NCBI RefSeq assembly: GCF_004193775.1
Contig: NC_041011.1
Span: 43,097,167-43,161,166 of the forward strand
Source of the DNA: Glycine soja
Lineage: Eukaryota; Streptophyta; Magnoliopsida; Fabales; Fabaceae
Length of the DNA: 64,000 nt
Reading direction: 5' to 3'
Part shown: one piece after another, positions 1-12,718 of the stretch
Numbering within the stretch: the first letter of the stretch is position 1
How the letters are laid out: each line of letters opens with the position of its first letter
Position numbers and translations under genes: made by a program
The notes under the pieces: generated by a model
Databases searched by the model: none
What the model was told of the DNA's origin: nothing
Seen by the model: the letters and a program-made list of their open reading frames with translations, nothing else

Positions 1-407
1 TTAAAAGTGTTTTGCCCATTTTGGGCTTCTACAAACCTAAGCCTGTAAACCCAATGCTCACAAACCAAGTGCTCACTAACCCCAACACTAAGAGAACCGA
101 GAAAAACAACTGCTTGTATTCATTTTCAACCTCTCACAATCCTCCCCCAAAACTACTGCCTGACTTCACTGCATCCAGAGCTCTTCTCTGTTTTAATCTG
201 GTTCTGTTTTGTTACTCTGCAGCTCTACCCTCTGGTTTGCTGTTTTTCTGGTTTTGTTTGTCTGGCTGGACTTTTCTGGTCTGTTTATCTATTTCGTTGT
301 TGCTGTGATGAAGGAGATGGAGAAGATAGAAGAAATGGCAATCTCTTTAGTGATTATGATTTTAATTTGGATGATCTAAATTAGAGGTCTCGGTGTTCAT
401 GTCTTGG

Positions 408-674
408 CATTTTGTACTAGGAGTTGGCAGTACTGCGGAGGAACTTACAGCTTGTTCTGCATGACTTTATTTATTGACTTTCATATGCTATGATTAGGAA
501 TTTAAGCTTAAGTATTTGATGTGTGTTATAGAGGTATTTTTCTCTTATTTATGTTTTGTTATATGCATTTATATAATTTTATGAATCTTGTAGAATTTTA
601 TGCTGTGTTTTGATTCCACGATTTACAGTTCTGTTTTCCCTTCCTGAGTGAGTAAAAAATTTGAGTTTGACTAC
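408..674 (+). repeat. Dispersed direct repeat, copy 1 (intronic)
   Basis: This block is clearly alignable, in the same orientation, with 3252-3538. Shared landmarks in the same order are TTTTGTACTAGGAGT, CTTACAGCTT, TTTATTTATTGACTTTC, AGTATTTGATG, GAGGTATTTTTCTCTTAT, GATTCC-ATGATTT and TCTGTTTTCCCTTCCTGAGT. Flanks outside the block differ. It is probably a transposon fragment; the family was not identified. Confidence 0.75.
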
Positions 675-1147
675 TTTGCTTATGCTGATATGCTTTCATG
701 CTAGATCATGTGAGGGGAAGACTTGTAATGTTGAAGTTCTATTGATACTTTGTAGCTTGATGGTTATAGTTTATCATAAGCCATCTTAAGCACCAGCATT
801 TATTGAATGCCAATTGATAATGTTATTATGAGATTTCCCAAGTGGTGGTGCTTAGATGTATATGCCAATTATGTCTATGAGGCTGCATTTGCTGCCCTAG
901 TTTGAGAATAGCAATTAGATTAAATTGAATTATTTAAAAGTTGCTAACTATTAAGTTTTGATTGGGAGTTCATCTGGACACTGGAGGAGTGTGCTATCCA
1001 TATTTTAGTTAAATTTAGATTCCAGCATGATACATTAAAAGGGAGTTTATTTATTTTCCCTGTAGAAACATCATAGAAATAATATTTGAGTAATAACTAG
1101 AGTAGGGAAAGGAGAAAGATCTTTGTCAATAACAAAATGAGGAAAGG

Positions 1148-1444
1148 TAAGGGTTTGTTTTGATTGTATTATTGTTTTTTAGTTTTTAAAAACTATTTTT
1201 AAAACAACTTTCTAAAACTTAGTTTTAGAGAGTAGCAGTAAGGGAAGATGTAAAATTACATTGGTAATAGAAACAAAACAACTTAGAGATGTTTTGGTTT
1301 ATTGGTTTTAAAAACTAAACAAGAGATATTAGTTTTGAAAATGGTTTTCAAAAACTAATCTTATCAGACAAGTTATTTTCCTTATATTTTTTGTTTTTAA
1401 AAACGGAAATCAGTTTTCAAAAATAGGAAACAAACGTGCCCTAA
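1148..1444. mobile_element. MITE-like element, hAT-type ends
   Basis: An AT-rich element of about 297 bp whose left end (TAAGGGTTTGTTTT) and right end (AAACAAACGTGCCCTAA) are imperfect inverted repeats. The inversion continues inward through TTTTTAAAAACT-like runs, and the middle is itself partly self-complementary. There is no coding capacity. The TAGGG..GTTTGTTT ends resemble non-autonomous hAT MITEs, but no clean 8-bp target duplication is visible, so the family call is tentative. Confidence 0.5.
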
Positions 1445-2230
1445 CACTCTAATTCTTGAACCATAACAATGTTGGATGTATTGACTATTGAAATATGACT
1501 TATTTAGCATAGTATTGACAATGAAAATCTGAGGCTTTCTTTTATTTCCTTTCTTAGTCAATAGTAGGTTAAGGGGATACATTACTCTTTGTAATTTACT
1601 TTTTCATGTCCTAAAACTATTCAGGAAAATAAACCATGAGTCTTCTGTGCTATCTGAAAATCAATGATTCGCCTGGCGGCCTGGCCTGGATTAAGTATTA
1701 AGGGGAATTTTGTCCTTCATGCTTATTTAATAAAACAAACAATTCTATGTTATTTTCCAGTCCTTGATGACTGGGATGAATATTCCTTTTGTTTCCCCTG
1801 CTCCTTGCTTCCTTTGTTAAATATTCTTATTCTTATGCATTGTGGTGGAAGTGGTTGAACACTCACATGATTCACACAAGGCTGAACTTTGAGCTACGTG
1901 ATTTTATAGAATAAATGTTCTGTGAGAATCACCTGAAAGCAGAATAGGGCATTTTATTTTAGATACATTAAATGGTTGTCATGAAGCTTAAAATAACCAT
2001 TAAAAAGGAATAAACTTCTCAATAATAGTGTGAACTTAATAGTGATGCTATATAGACTATAGATTTCCTATGTTTTGCAGTAATAGTACTAGAGATATTC
2101 TATGCAATTTTTGAATTGTTATTTCTTTAAAACATCACTATTATTTTTTAAAATTCTCCTTGGTGTATTTTTTGTATGTTCCTTTCATCTATATCTGTTT
2201 AATATTTTCATTGATGCAATATGAAAACAG

Positions 2231-5200
2231 GTTAAGTCATTGCTTGCTGATGCAAAGGCAGGAGCTCCTTTGAATGCACTTGAGAACTCAACAAATACAA
2301 ATGCTCTGTCAATCAACTCTCTACCTTCCTTGTTTCCTGCTGGGAGTACACCACCACTTTCACCGCGCAGTTCATCTGGTTCCCCACGTACCACAAAACA
2401 GAGAAATAGTCCTTCATTAGGATCTCCACTAAAATTAGCCAGTGAGCCTGTAAGGGAGAGGGAGGTCATTCCGCAGGTATTTTTTATTGTCTTAAGTCTT
2501 AACTGATTCTTTATTTTTTTCTCTCTATATTTTTTTGGTTATATGTACAAAGAATTAATTCCTTATTTTACAGTATTAGCATTACTTCGATTATGCTTGC
2601 AGTTCTACTTCAAAAATGGTCGTCCACCTCCAAGTGAAATGAAAGAGCATTTCCTATATCAAATTGATAGTCGATTTTATGGTCATTTGGATGGTCTACA
2701 ATTACATGGTGAGAAATTCCCATTGAGAACATTGTATTTATGAATTAATTAGTTCTATATTCTCAATTATGATAGCTTTATCTGCGGAAAGACCAGTTTT
2801 TTTTCAAATTTTGTTGTTAATCTGTATTCTAATTTGCAGAATTTAAGTCTTTTACAAAAGAGCTCTGCAAACTTCCGTCATTTTTCTCCACTGCCCTTTT
2901 CAAAAAGATTGATGTCAATTTTACTGGAACCATATCAAGGTACCGAATTTCTTATTGGATCATTTCATTTAAATAGATTATGGCATCAGATGAAGCATTT
3001 TGAAGTTTTAACTCTAAATCTATCATATATATTACTTTTGATACATTTGATATATAAATGGTAAGAAAAATAGAGCTGCCAGATGTTTGCAGACAGAATG
3101 AGTTTTTGAAAGTTGTTTATTTTCTGGATGAATGAGTTATACTCCTTGAGGGTTGGGTCTGTATAGGATTAGGAAATTGAGTATAATGGGGTGTCTTAAG
3201 TCCCATATCGAGTAGTATGGGATGCTTGGTGGAGTATTTAAGTGTTTGGTGTTTTGTACTAGGAGTAGACAGTAGCAGTACTGCAGTAAGCACTTACAGC
3301 TTAAGTTGTTTTGTTTGTGACTTATGACTGATTTATGAGTTTTGTATGAATTTATTTATTGACTTTCTTATGCTTATGATTACGAATTTAGACTTAATTA
3401 AGTATTTGATGTTTGTTATAAAGGTATTTTTCTCTTATATATGCTATTTTATGCATATGTATGAATTTTATGATTTGTGTTATGATTCCATGATTTTAGA
3501 TTCTGTTTTCCCTTCCTGAGTATCTTGAGTTTGACTACCGTGGCTGGAGAAGTGTAAAATGCAGTTGTTAATTTGTTCTTGAGACTGAAGTTTATTGTGC
3601 TTCTACAAGTCATTTGATAGTTGCTTAGTCAGTGTTATTTATTTCTTACCGCTAACTAGTTTGTTATGCATAAGTATATTAAAGAGCGAAATTGCTTGCC
3701 TACTAGATATCATTTGGGCATAAAGTTGAATGCTTATAAGATCTTTTGATACTTGTTCAGCATTTTACATTTTTAGTTATTTGTTTGTTTTGAGATGAAT
3801 AGCATTAAATTTCAACATGCAGCTGGGATGGATATCACCCTCACTTTTGCACTATGATTTTTACTATGATTCTTATTGTTTGTGTAAAATGTCTTTTATC
3901 TTAATGGACCATGTTTGGCTTTCCTAGAGAAATGGAATGTCAACTGATTTGATATCATAATTTACCATGTAGCAGTTTGAGTACATTTGGTATTGGCATT
4001 ACCGCCTATTGAACTAATGTCTCTAAATCCTAACATATATTGTAGGGAACAATTTATAGACTATTGGATTCGGGGCAATATGCTAGCTATGGATTTACCC
4101 ACACAAATATATACCATACTGAAGCAACCATATCGAGCATACCTTGTACAGGTTTGCTTTGTTTTATAAGCTGCCATACGTGTACTCCTGTCCTATGTGT
4201 TTTTGCTATTTTTTGTCTCTCAAATGAATTTAAAAAGGGCTTTTAAAATAGATATTAAAATTTTCTATTTTGGTTGTAGGATGATTTCAAACCTGTCCTG
4301 AGGGAACTATTGTCCACTCATCCTGGATTGGAGTTTTTGCAAAGCACGCCTGAATTTCAGGAAAGATATGGTATGGTCTTATTAATTAGATAAACAGTTG
4401 TGTATGAAGTGTCTTTATTTCTTAAAATCTGTTTTAGGTAAATCAGTGGATTTCCTGGTCACTTGTGTCACCTAAAATTTTTGGAGGGCATTTAATTCTG
4501 ATAGGCAAGGTTGGAATGTCTAATATTAGTATGTTGTTTTGGGGTTAATTTGTTAGTGAACTTCTAGGAATGAGACTTTCCAATTAGGATATGATTTCCT
4601 TTAGTTTTTTCTTTTCCCCCCACTCTTTGCTTATGGAGTGGGCATGATTGAATGTGGGGCTGTCTGACATTCTATTTGTAAAATAGCCATGATGGGGTGC
4701 TTTATATCAGTTTATCTTCATTTGGAATTGGAAATCTCAGTAAAAATACCGATACATCACACCAGAGCAGTAGAGCACTAAAATTCACATCAAGAACAAA
4801 GCAGCATCCTCACATCTAGAAATCAACAACCCAACATCAAATAGCAATTCACTAGCCACCAATCTGAATTTTGTCCAATATCTTGAAAAACAGAACCGAA
4901 ATAAACAAATCCTGGACTAAAACCTAAAACACCATTTTGTCCTAATGTGTATGATGTTTGTAACTTTTCTGTTTTGAATCAGGCCATTATCCACCTTGTA
5001 CAGCCTTAGGAAAGGATATTTGACCTCTTTAAACAGATTGCCATTTTTTTTGTTATTTATTTGTTTTTTTCACTGCAGCTGATGCTGGCTTGGGTTCCTT
5101 TGAGAAACCAGCTCCATCTAACAATCTAGAAAGGGAGTGCAAGAAAAAGATGGATAACAAATGAACTAGAGTAGTAGATTGTATCTTTGAAAGATTAGGC

Positions 5201-8200
5201 TCCCTGTGTCTGTATAAAAATTCAAACATAAACTACGGTTGCAAGATTATATCAGTATAACTCTGGCCTGTGGCTCACTAATATGACATAAAACACATCT
5301 TATTTTTAACACATTAATAATGCCGTTCAATGATACTATATATATAAACAAAAAAATTATTTACAGATACATGATGTCTCTTTTAGATCTGAATTTTTTT
5401 TCTTTTTTTTTTTTAAATTTTGATTACCATGTCCACTACTTAAGTCATTATGAGGGTATGATATTTATATAAAGTTATAATCTACCAACGTGTGTTGGTC
5501 TCCTTGCTTTGAAACTTGACCATACCCTAGGAAATTAGTCTCTCACCTGCCTAGTGGGAGGATACTTTGGGAAGCCAAAAAAAAAAGTAATAACATAGTT
5601 ATGATTTGGGATTAGGGTTTATATTTGGGATTTCAACTTTCAAGAGTCTTTTTTAGCCTGAGTTGGTTGTCATTGTAATATAATTACCACAATTGAATTG
5701 CCATATTAGATATACAATGTCCCAGGATTTTTTATCTTACTGAGGTTCAACTTAAAGATTTTTTTTTTAACATATTCTTGTATTTATTCCTTTTCTACAT
5801 TTGTTATCAAAAAGTTCTCAGCCTATTTCTGACTGCTACATGTTTTATTCTTAAACAGCTGAGACTGTCATACATAGAATATTTTACTACATGAATAGAT
5901 CAGGAAATGGCCGACTTACACTAAGGGAATTGAAACGTGGGAACCTAATTGATGCAATGCTACATGTAGATGAGGAAGAGGATATTAACAAAGTACTGAG
6001 GTAAAGGCTTTTTAGCTGAAAATCACTAGATTTTTTATTGAAAGCATGCCCTTGTCCTGGAAATTTCCTTCTGTTATTTGTTGGCATGAACTCCTATAGA
6101 GTATAGAATAATGTCCTTGCCTTGAGAAAGTGATGATCTTGCTCCTTGCCATTAGTGAATTCATTGAATTGTTTTTTTCCTACCCTTGTATTGTGAAAGG
6201 CTAGCTAAAAACTTAAGAACAAAAAAGATTAAGGGTCTGTTTAGTTTAAGAAAATGTTTTCTTTTTTCATTTCTTGATTTTACTTTTAATTACAAAAAAA
6301 AAGAAGTTTGGAAGAGTTAGAGAGAGACAATATAGAAGCATTTCAGGTTGAAGAACAAGCTTATGCCAAATAAATCTCAATTTATACCAACTGCTGGTGG
6401 AATAACACATGAATATTTGGTCATCCTAATAGAATCAATTGCGTTTGGCTTATGCTTCTATATATATGAATCACTGGATGAATAATACAGGAATGTTTAA
6501 TCATCCTAATTAGCAATCGATCTCTCCCAGAATCCATCACCCAAATTATTGTCTTTAATTATAGGGTTCAAAACTTTCTTAAAACCTTGTTGACAAGCAA
6601 AACACCAAAGATAGAATTCAAGGTCAGAAAAGAAGACTGGGAGAAAATGGAGATTCCCTGAATTCTGAATCTGACTGTTATCATGTTTTCTCTGTTAGCT
6701 ACATCTATATATATAAATCAGAAATCTAACCATCTAAAATAACTGAGTCAACAACTATTATTTGAAATGGATAACAGAACAGTAACTACTCTAACACAAC
6801 TCTAATATGTGGGCCACTTCCTTTATTCTTCTTACTTGTTGTGCTTGGTTGATGTTCAGTCTTGAGTAATTTGATCCCAAAGCTGTTGCAAATCCATGAT
6901 TGACTTTCATTTTCAATTTAGTTCTCTCTGTAGAATTGAAATTTTCTTGTCTTTGTATTTGCTTCATTAATTATCTTACGAAATTTCAGGTACTTCTCAT
7001 ATGAGCATTTTTATGTCATTTACTGCAAATTTTGGGAGCTCGACACAGATCATGACTTTTTCATTGATAGAGAGAACCTTATTAAATATGGGAACCATTC
7101 TCTTACCTATCGGATTGTTGATAGAATTTTTTCTCAGGTCTGTTGGTGTTTTAAATCTTTGCCAATGTGCCTAGTTCAGCTCTGCTCTACTGTGTATGGC
7201 TATAGCAAGCCTCATATGAAAATTGTTAGTGTGTTTGAAACAACAAATTTTATGAATTGATTTGATTTATAATCTTTATTTGAAAAGTTATAATAATCAA
7301 TTAGATTTTTTAAATCCTTTTTTATTTATTTTAAGTTATGTATAGAAATCCACTGAAATTTGGTTGGTTTGATTTTAGTTTTAATTATTTGAATTGATAA
7401 TTTTGCCCTTACTAGTTTACCCAATCTGTATATTCTAGGGTAATAAAGTAAATTACTTAAACGAAATGATTTCTATTCATTTTTAAGGTATCCCAAATGT
7501 GGAATTTGTTTTGCAAATCATTTCAATTTTTTCCTTCTTTGAATAATGACTTCAAAACAAGGGAATTGATTACTTAAATCAATCAAATCTTCAGTTCCAT
7601 ATTGACGCATTTTAATATATTTTTCTTATGTATGCTTAAACTGTGCCAGGTTCCAAGGAAATTTACCAGTAAAATTGAAGGGAAGATGAACTATGAAGAT
7701 TTTGTTTATTTTATACTTGCTGAGGAAGATAAGTCATCGGAACCTAGTCTCGTATACTGGTATCCTTCCCACCCTTCTTAAATACTGAAGATCCTTTTAG
7801 CAGCAATAGAAAACAATACATCTTGACTGATATATGACAGCTTGGATCACGAATGAGTGCAACTTATTTTCTATTGTTTGAATACACTTATTTCACTTCA
7901 ATTGGCTCTCAATGAAAGTATCAATTGATAGAAACTTGTGTGAGTAAAACGTAAACTCTCTATTTCTGCAAGGAAGTAATGAGGAAGAAACAAGAAGAGC
8001 TTAACCAGATCTCTCAAGCCAGAAAATATCCCCTTGGCTCCCAAAACCATCAATTTCTTACGCATGACCCTATACTCTCTCCTCTCTACATATATTGGAC
8101 CGCTCCTTGCTCTCTACAACTAATTTCCCTCTCTTTATTATTTCTGGTTTGGAATTATGGGCTCAGTTTCTTGGGCCTTCGGTTGTAGTCCTGTAATGGT

Positions 8201-9205
8201 TTCTTTGTTGAAGCCTGCTGTTGGTTCCTAACAGATTCCCATTCCCTGATTAATTAGCTGCACACACAGTTTCACAAGTTCTAATAAATTTCAACTAATA
8301 GTAGAGTATGTTGCCAGCATTTCCTGATGCATAATAAGCACATTATCATCTGTAGCTATTTACACATTTGGTGATGTCCTTTAATTTAGTCAACATCTCA
8401 TTTGCACAAGTTGTCCATGCATAATTTAACTTAATAGTTTTTGTTCTCATATTATTGGAGCTCACTGCTTAGTCAAAGTTTTTGAAGGGTTCAATATATT
8501 TCTAGATTGTAAATTCAGTATTTCAGTAGCAAGTTCAGAATTTGATTTGCTGCATTTAATAGAAACTCAACATTTGTTTTTAAAAATTCTTGTAGGTTCA
8601 AATGCATTGATTTGGATGGAAATGGAGTGCTGACACCAAATGAAATGCAGTTCTTTTATGAGGAGCAGTTGCATCGGATGGAGTGCATGGCCCAAGAGCC
8701 TGTGCTGTTTGAAGATATATTGTGTCAGATTGTGGATATGATTGGACCAGAGGTTTTTCTTTGTTCTTGTTCTTGCGTCTTGATTCTTTTACTTGTTTTT
8801 GTTTCACTCCTCTGCAGTATAGCAAGTGGTAACTGTCCTACGTTTGCAGAATGAGGGATATATCACAATACGAGATGTTAAAGGCAGCAAACTTTCTGGA
8901 AATGTTTTCAATATTCTTTTCAATCTCAACAAGTTTATTGCTTTCGAGACTCGTGATCCATTTCTCATACGTCAGGTAAAAATAAGATTGAGATCCTATA
9001 TCACTAACAATTAAGGCTTAGTAATCTTAGCAAGTTCTGATTACGACATGGGTATTTTGTTTAGGAACGTGAGGATCCAAATTTGACAGAGTGGGATCGT
9101 TTTGCACATAGAGAGTATATTAGGCTTTCCATGGAAGAAGATGGTGAAGATATGTCAAATGCCAGTGGAGATGTCTGGGAAGAATCACTTGAGGCCCCTT
9201 TCTGA
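2231..9205 (+). CDS. PP2A regulatory subunit B'' (EF-hand type), 5' end outside window
   Basis: Regulatory B'' subunit of the heterotrimeric serine/threonine phosphatase 2A. In this family the subunit targets and tunes the PP2A core and binds calcium. Exons: 2231-2476, 2603-2708, 2840-2939, 4046-4151, 4280-4370, 5859-6000, 6990-7137, 7650-7759, 8596-8752, 8850-8975, 9065-9205. They join in frame to 490 residues plus TGA. The segment opens [13 protein letters not shown], a proline/serine-rich linker follows, then FKNGRPP and the conserved B'' core ([19 protein letters not shown]). Two EF-hand loops are visible: [12 protein letters not shown] in exon 7 and [12 protein letters not shown] in exon 9. 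The tail [13 protein letters not shown] is typical of plant B''alpha/beta rather than the FASS/TON2 branch. About 50 N-terminal residues should sit in an exon left of the window. The introns are repeat-rich. Confidence 0.93.
3252..3538 (+). repeat. Dispersed direct repeat, copy 2 (intronic)
   Basis: Partner of the block at 408-674, in the intron between the third and fourth visible PP2A B'' exons. Just upstream (about 3186-3240) is GTCTTAAGTCCCATATCGA...GGAGTATTTAAGTG, a layout that resembles the start and leader of plant LTRs. The repeat may therefore be a decayed solo LTR. No internal retrotransposon coding sequence lies between the copies. Confidence 0.7.
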
Positions 9206-9225
9206 GGTTAATTAAGGTAGGTTCA

Positions 9226-9269
<44 letters not shown>

Positions 9270-10949
9270 TGATTTAATCAATGTGGTTTAGTTTACACAA
9301 GCATCTGGATGTCGATGTCTCTTATAATTACATTATAAACTTGATTTTTCTCAAAAATTCATCTTTTGTTCTGAGGTTTTTGGAATAAATTTCTATTTAG
9401 TAATCCAGCACCTTACCTGAGTTCATTCTCTATAGTCTATACTCTATACATTGAAATAGACTCACTTTATTGTAAAACTTAGGCTAATTGTGAAACACTC
9501 GTTATTATAATTATAAAAATTTTCCTGTCAACATTTATGTTATGAATGTAACATTCATGAATCTCTGTAACCAAGGTAATACCCTCAACTTGTGAAGGTA
9601 TGACTGCATACCTCCGCCTATATAATACCTTAAGATTTTATGAAAGTGCGAAATAATATTGGTGCTTTTGACTTGGTTGCAAGTGTTCAACCTTTTGACC
9701 TTCATTTATAATATATAATAATTAAATTAAATTTCTTTGAGATAAAAAGTGGTTCTTGGCATTGTTACACGGTAAAGCCTTATGGCCTCTTAAATGATGA
9801 GATAAATGTTGGAAAAATATAGAACCATTCTTGGACTTCTACCCAAGAGTTTAAGCAAAGTTGATTCGAAAGTTTGTTTGGGAAGCTTGCTTTGGATTAA
9901 ATTATAAATCTTAATTTATACTAGTTGAAAAACAGGCACTCTTTGAATTGTGCCTTAACTGTTTTTTTTTTTATGTAGTTGTAATAACTGCCATGTTGAA
10001 AAGCTATTTTAGACTGTAATTACTTGTGATTGTGAGAGGTTTTTAAAAGTAATTGAAGGGTAAATTAGAAAAAGCAAATGTGTACATGAAATGGGATAAT
10101 TACTTTTATTAATAGTTATAGATAACATAACAAAACTTGGCATATCATGCATTTGGTTTTGGGCCTAAATGGATATCATCATAACTGCAGATGAATCAAA
10201 GGCTATGGATTCCAGTCACTGAATATGCAAGCAGTATAATATTTGATGAGGCCATGTTGCGGTAAATGTCTACTAATAGTGTGCTCTAGAGAGGTTTCAC
10301 TCAAATCTGTTTAGCAAACTAAGAATAGCTAGTGCCTTGGACAGGGTACGAGCAGGTGCAGATTTATTTGTTCTTGTTCATATACACATTTCTTAGAATT
10401 GTCCGTATCAAATTAAATTTCTGTAAAAAATTTATGTAGTTTTTTTTTCCTTCTTTGTTTCATGTTTGTTATTTTTTTTTCCTTACAAATTTCATCATGA
10501 TCAATTGTATTAAACTTTCAATGTTTTTCTTGTTATACAGCGAAGAGAAATTGTCATCATATCCTTTACCTAAAGATCCGTAGTGTTTATATATATATAC
10601 ACACACACACGCAGAAATTTGTCATTTTAGTTAAAGAAAGATTTATAAACTCAATTTGATCCTTTATTAAACATATCTTATGACAAGTTACGATCTGATC
10701 TACTATTCCACGTGCAAATGTTATAAATAGCCTTTGAGTAATTCTAGATTAATTTCGTCAATCAAACTCACCATTGAATCAGGATATTAAAAAGATCAAG
10801 TCTCAAGATCTTTGTCAAGACACAATTTACTTTTAGGCTAATTAGTACTATAAAAGTTACCTTTCTATAATTTTCACAAACACGTTCTTTTAGTACTCAA
10901 CTAGTATTATTTTTATTTAATTGCTAGTGAGAGTGATCTATATATTAAG
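9206..10949 (+). other. PP2A B'' 3' UTR, probable UTR intron, then spacer
   Basis: Twelve bases after the TGA stop is a possible donor (AAG|GTAGGTT, about 9217), and an acceptor-like CATAACTGCAG occurs near 10190. The 3' UTR may therefore be split by an intron, with a last exon of roughly 10191-10340. This is inference from splice signals only. A (TA)n run lies inside the proposed intron. No further gene was seen; a CACGTG box occurs at 10709-10714, upstream of the pseudogene at 10950. Confidence 0.4.
9227..9263. repeat. (TA)n microsatellite
   Basis: Uninterrupted TA dinucleotides just after the PP2A B'' stop codon, within the proposed 3' UTR intron, followed by TGTATATT. Confidence 0.97.
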
Positions 10950-11313
10950 ATGACTTCCAAAATGTGTGTTTTTGTGGCACTTCATGTTGTGTTCTTCGCA
11001 CTTGTTTCTGGATGTGCAAGTGTTCTCCCATGACAAACATGAGTACTAGTATTACAACTATTATTCTTTCGTCGAATGTGACAACGGGGTGTTCTCGTGA
11101 TGTGCTCAAATTAGGCATATGTTTGGGTATTCTAAATGGGTGGATGGACTTTCCGACGGATCTGCCTCTAAAGAAACATTGTTGCTTGACAATTGAAGGC
11201 CTTTTTGACTTTGAAGTTGCAATGTGTCTCTACATTGCCCTGAAAGCAAACATCATAGGGCATCAACCTCAATATTTTCATTTCCTTTACTCAACTTGTC
11301 AATACTTGCAATA
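10950..11313 (+). pseudogene. Frameshifted DC2.15-like 8-cysteine proline-rich protein pseudogene
   Basis: Two frames together describe one hybrid proline-rich protein of the AAI_LTSS (eight-cysteine motif) type. The first, from ATG at 10950, encodes a signal-peptide-like hydrophobic start (MTSKMCVFVALHVVFFALVSG) and stops after about 26 codons at CCATGA. The second frame, open to about 11311, holds the domain: CSRDVLKLGIC, then KHCC, then LFDFEVAMC and ALKANIIG. These match the DC2.15 order CPRDALKLGVC..LPCC..LVDLEAAVCLC..IKANILG. The proline-rich linker is lost, the CxC pair is reduced to C-L-Y, and the C-terminus is degenerate. Signal and domain are out of frame, so it is unlikely to make a normal secreted protein. 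Lengths and frames are seen directly; the family assignment rests on the motif. Confidence 0.75.
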
Positions 11314-11314
11314 A

Positions 11315-12700
11315 GGAAGTCCTAAGGGGTTTCATATGTGCTTGATTCGCAACACTAGGTCATCCTAGCTAGTTTAGCTTCGATCGTTTGTTATTCTTGC
11401 TTCTAGTGTCATTTTGATCTGTACCTTTTTTTCTCTTTCTAGTTCGGTGAATATCGTAATTCATGCATGCGCGTGCATTGATGATTAATTTAATTCTCAT
11501 TTTTTTCTTATTGTTTATTTTTATTATTTGTAATGAGATTAATTAAGGGAGTTATTAGCAAATTTAACTCATAAGTTAATTAAAACATTAACAGCTAGAA
11601 ATTACAAGTTGAAAATTAAATATTAAGTCAGCTGACAGGAGTTGATAAAACTATTTAATGAAATTAGTTTTTTTTTTACAAGAATTAATGAAATAAGTTA
11701 ACAATTTAATAAGTATAAGATGACATAAAGATGACATGGTAAACAAAAGAATTTCTAAAATGAAAAAAATAGTAAATTAGTTAGAATAAAAATGAAAAAA
11801 AAGTTAGTACCTTATAAGCAAAAATATTAGTTGAAATAACATCTAAAAATATATTATAAATTACTAAAAAAAGTTTATTATAGTCAAATCAACTTATAAC
11901 TAATCCAACCAAGTTATGATCAAGCTAAAATAATTTTTCAAACATACTCTAAGGTTTGATGAAATTTATGCATTTTTTATTATTGTTTATTTGAATGAGA
12001 AATGAATCAAATGCTTAAATGTTCGAATCACAATAATATAAATAGAGGGAGAGAAATTCTAAATGTTACAAAACAAAATTCAACAAATCCTTCTATCAGT
12101 GTCGATGATCTACTATGTTTTGAATATATACCCAATTAAATAACCGGATATATAAGTAGTTATGGATATATACCGGTTATGAATAGTGAAAAATGAATTA
12201 ATGATCTTTATGTTACATGAGTGGGAAATTTGGTGAAATCTAACCTCAATGTCTTTCATTATATTAGATAAAAATCCAAAAAGAGATTTAACTTTTGTTT
12301 TCTTAAAATTTCTTATATTGATCTATGTTTTTAACCTTTAAATTAATCTTGACCATAAACCATTACCAATTCTGATCACCAAAATAAAATTTCTAAACCG
12401 TGAAAATCATTTGAGAGGAGATTCAAGTTTAATGGGAAAAAAGGCATTGGTCAATGGGAGAGTTCAAAGTAATATGACCCCAGCTACCCGAGTTGTAAAA
12501 ATAAAAAAAATTATAATTTTTTTTTTATAGTTGTGCTTTAAATGTTGAGAATAGATTATTAATTTGCAAGATATTACTTCAAAGATAGTTGATGATTTTG
12601 TTCTGTATGTTTTCTAATTTATGAAGCTTTAAAAGGTTTCGAAAAATACTGCATTACTCCTGTTTTGTTTTACACACTAACAAACTTTCATAACACATTC
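11315..12700. other. Intergenic, AT-rich, no gene seen
   Basis: Low-complexity AT-rich sequence with no recognisable exon or RNA gene. A poly-A/T patch near 12505-12535 (A-rich then T-rich) lies about 200 bp beyond the LINE remnant that follows and could mark its 3' tail on the minus strand. Confidence 0.5.
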
Positions 12701-12718
12701 CTCATTCCTGTACCCTCC

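Larger units (their letters stand above)
1..2230 (+). other. Intron (or leader) of the PP2A B'' gene, with repeats
   Basis: No convincing exon was seen here. The stretch ends in a 3' splice acceptor (AAAACAG) directly before the first recognisable PP2A B'' exon at 2231, so it is read as the intron after a first coding exon lying left of the window. It contains one copy of a dispersed direct repeat (408-674) and a MITE-like element (1148-1444), both listed separately. An open frame at 12-308 has no recognisable domain and is probably chance or transposon-derived. Confidence 0.55.

Noticed and set aside
12..308. 98-codon open frame at the window start
   Set aside because: No recognisable domain, pyrimidine-rich composition, and it lies in what must be an intron of the PP2A B'' gene.
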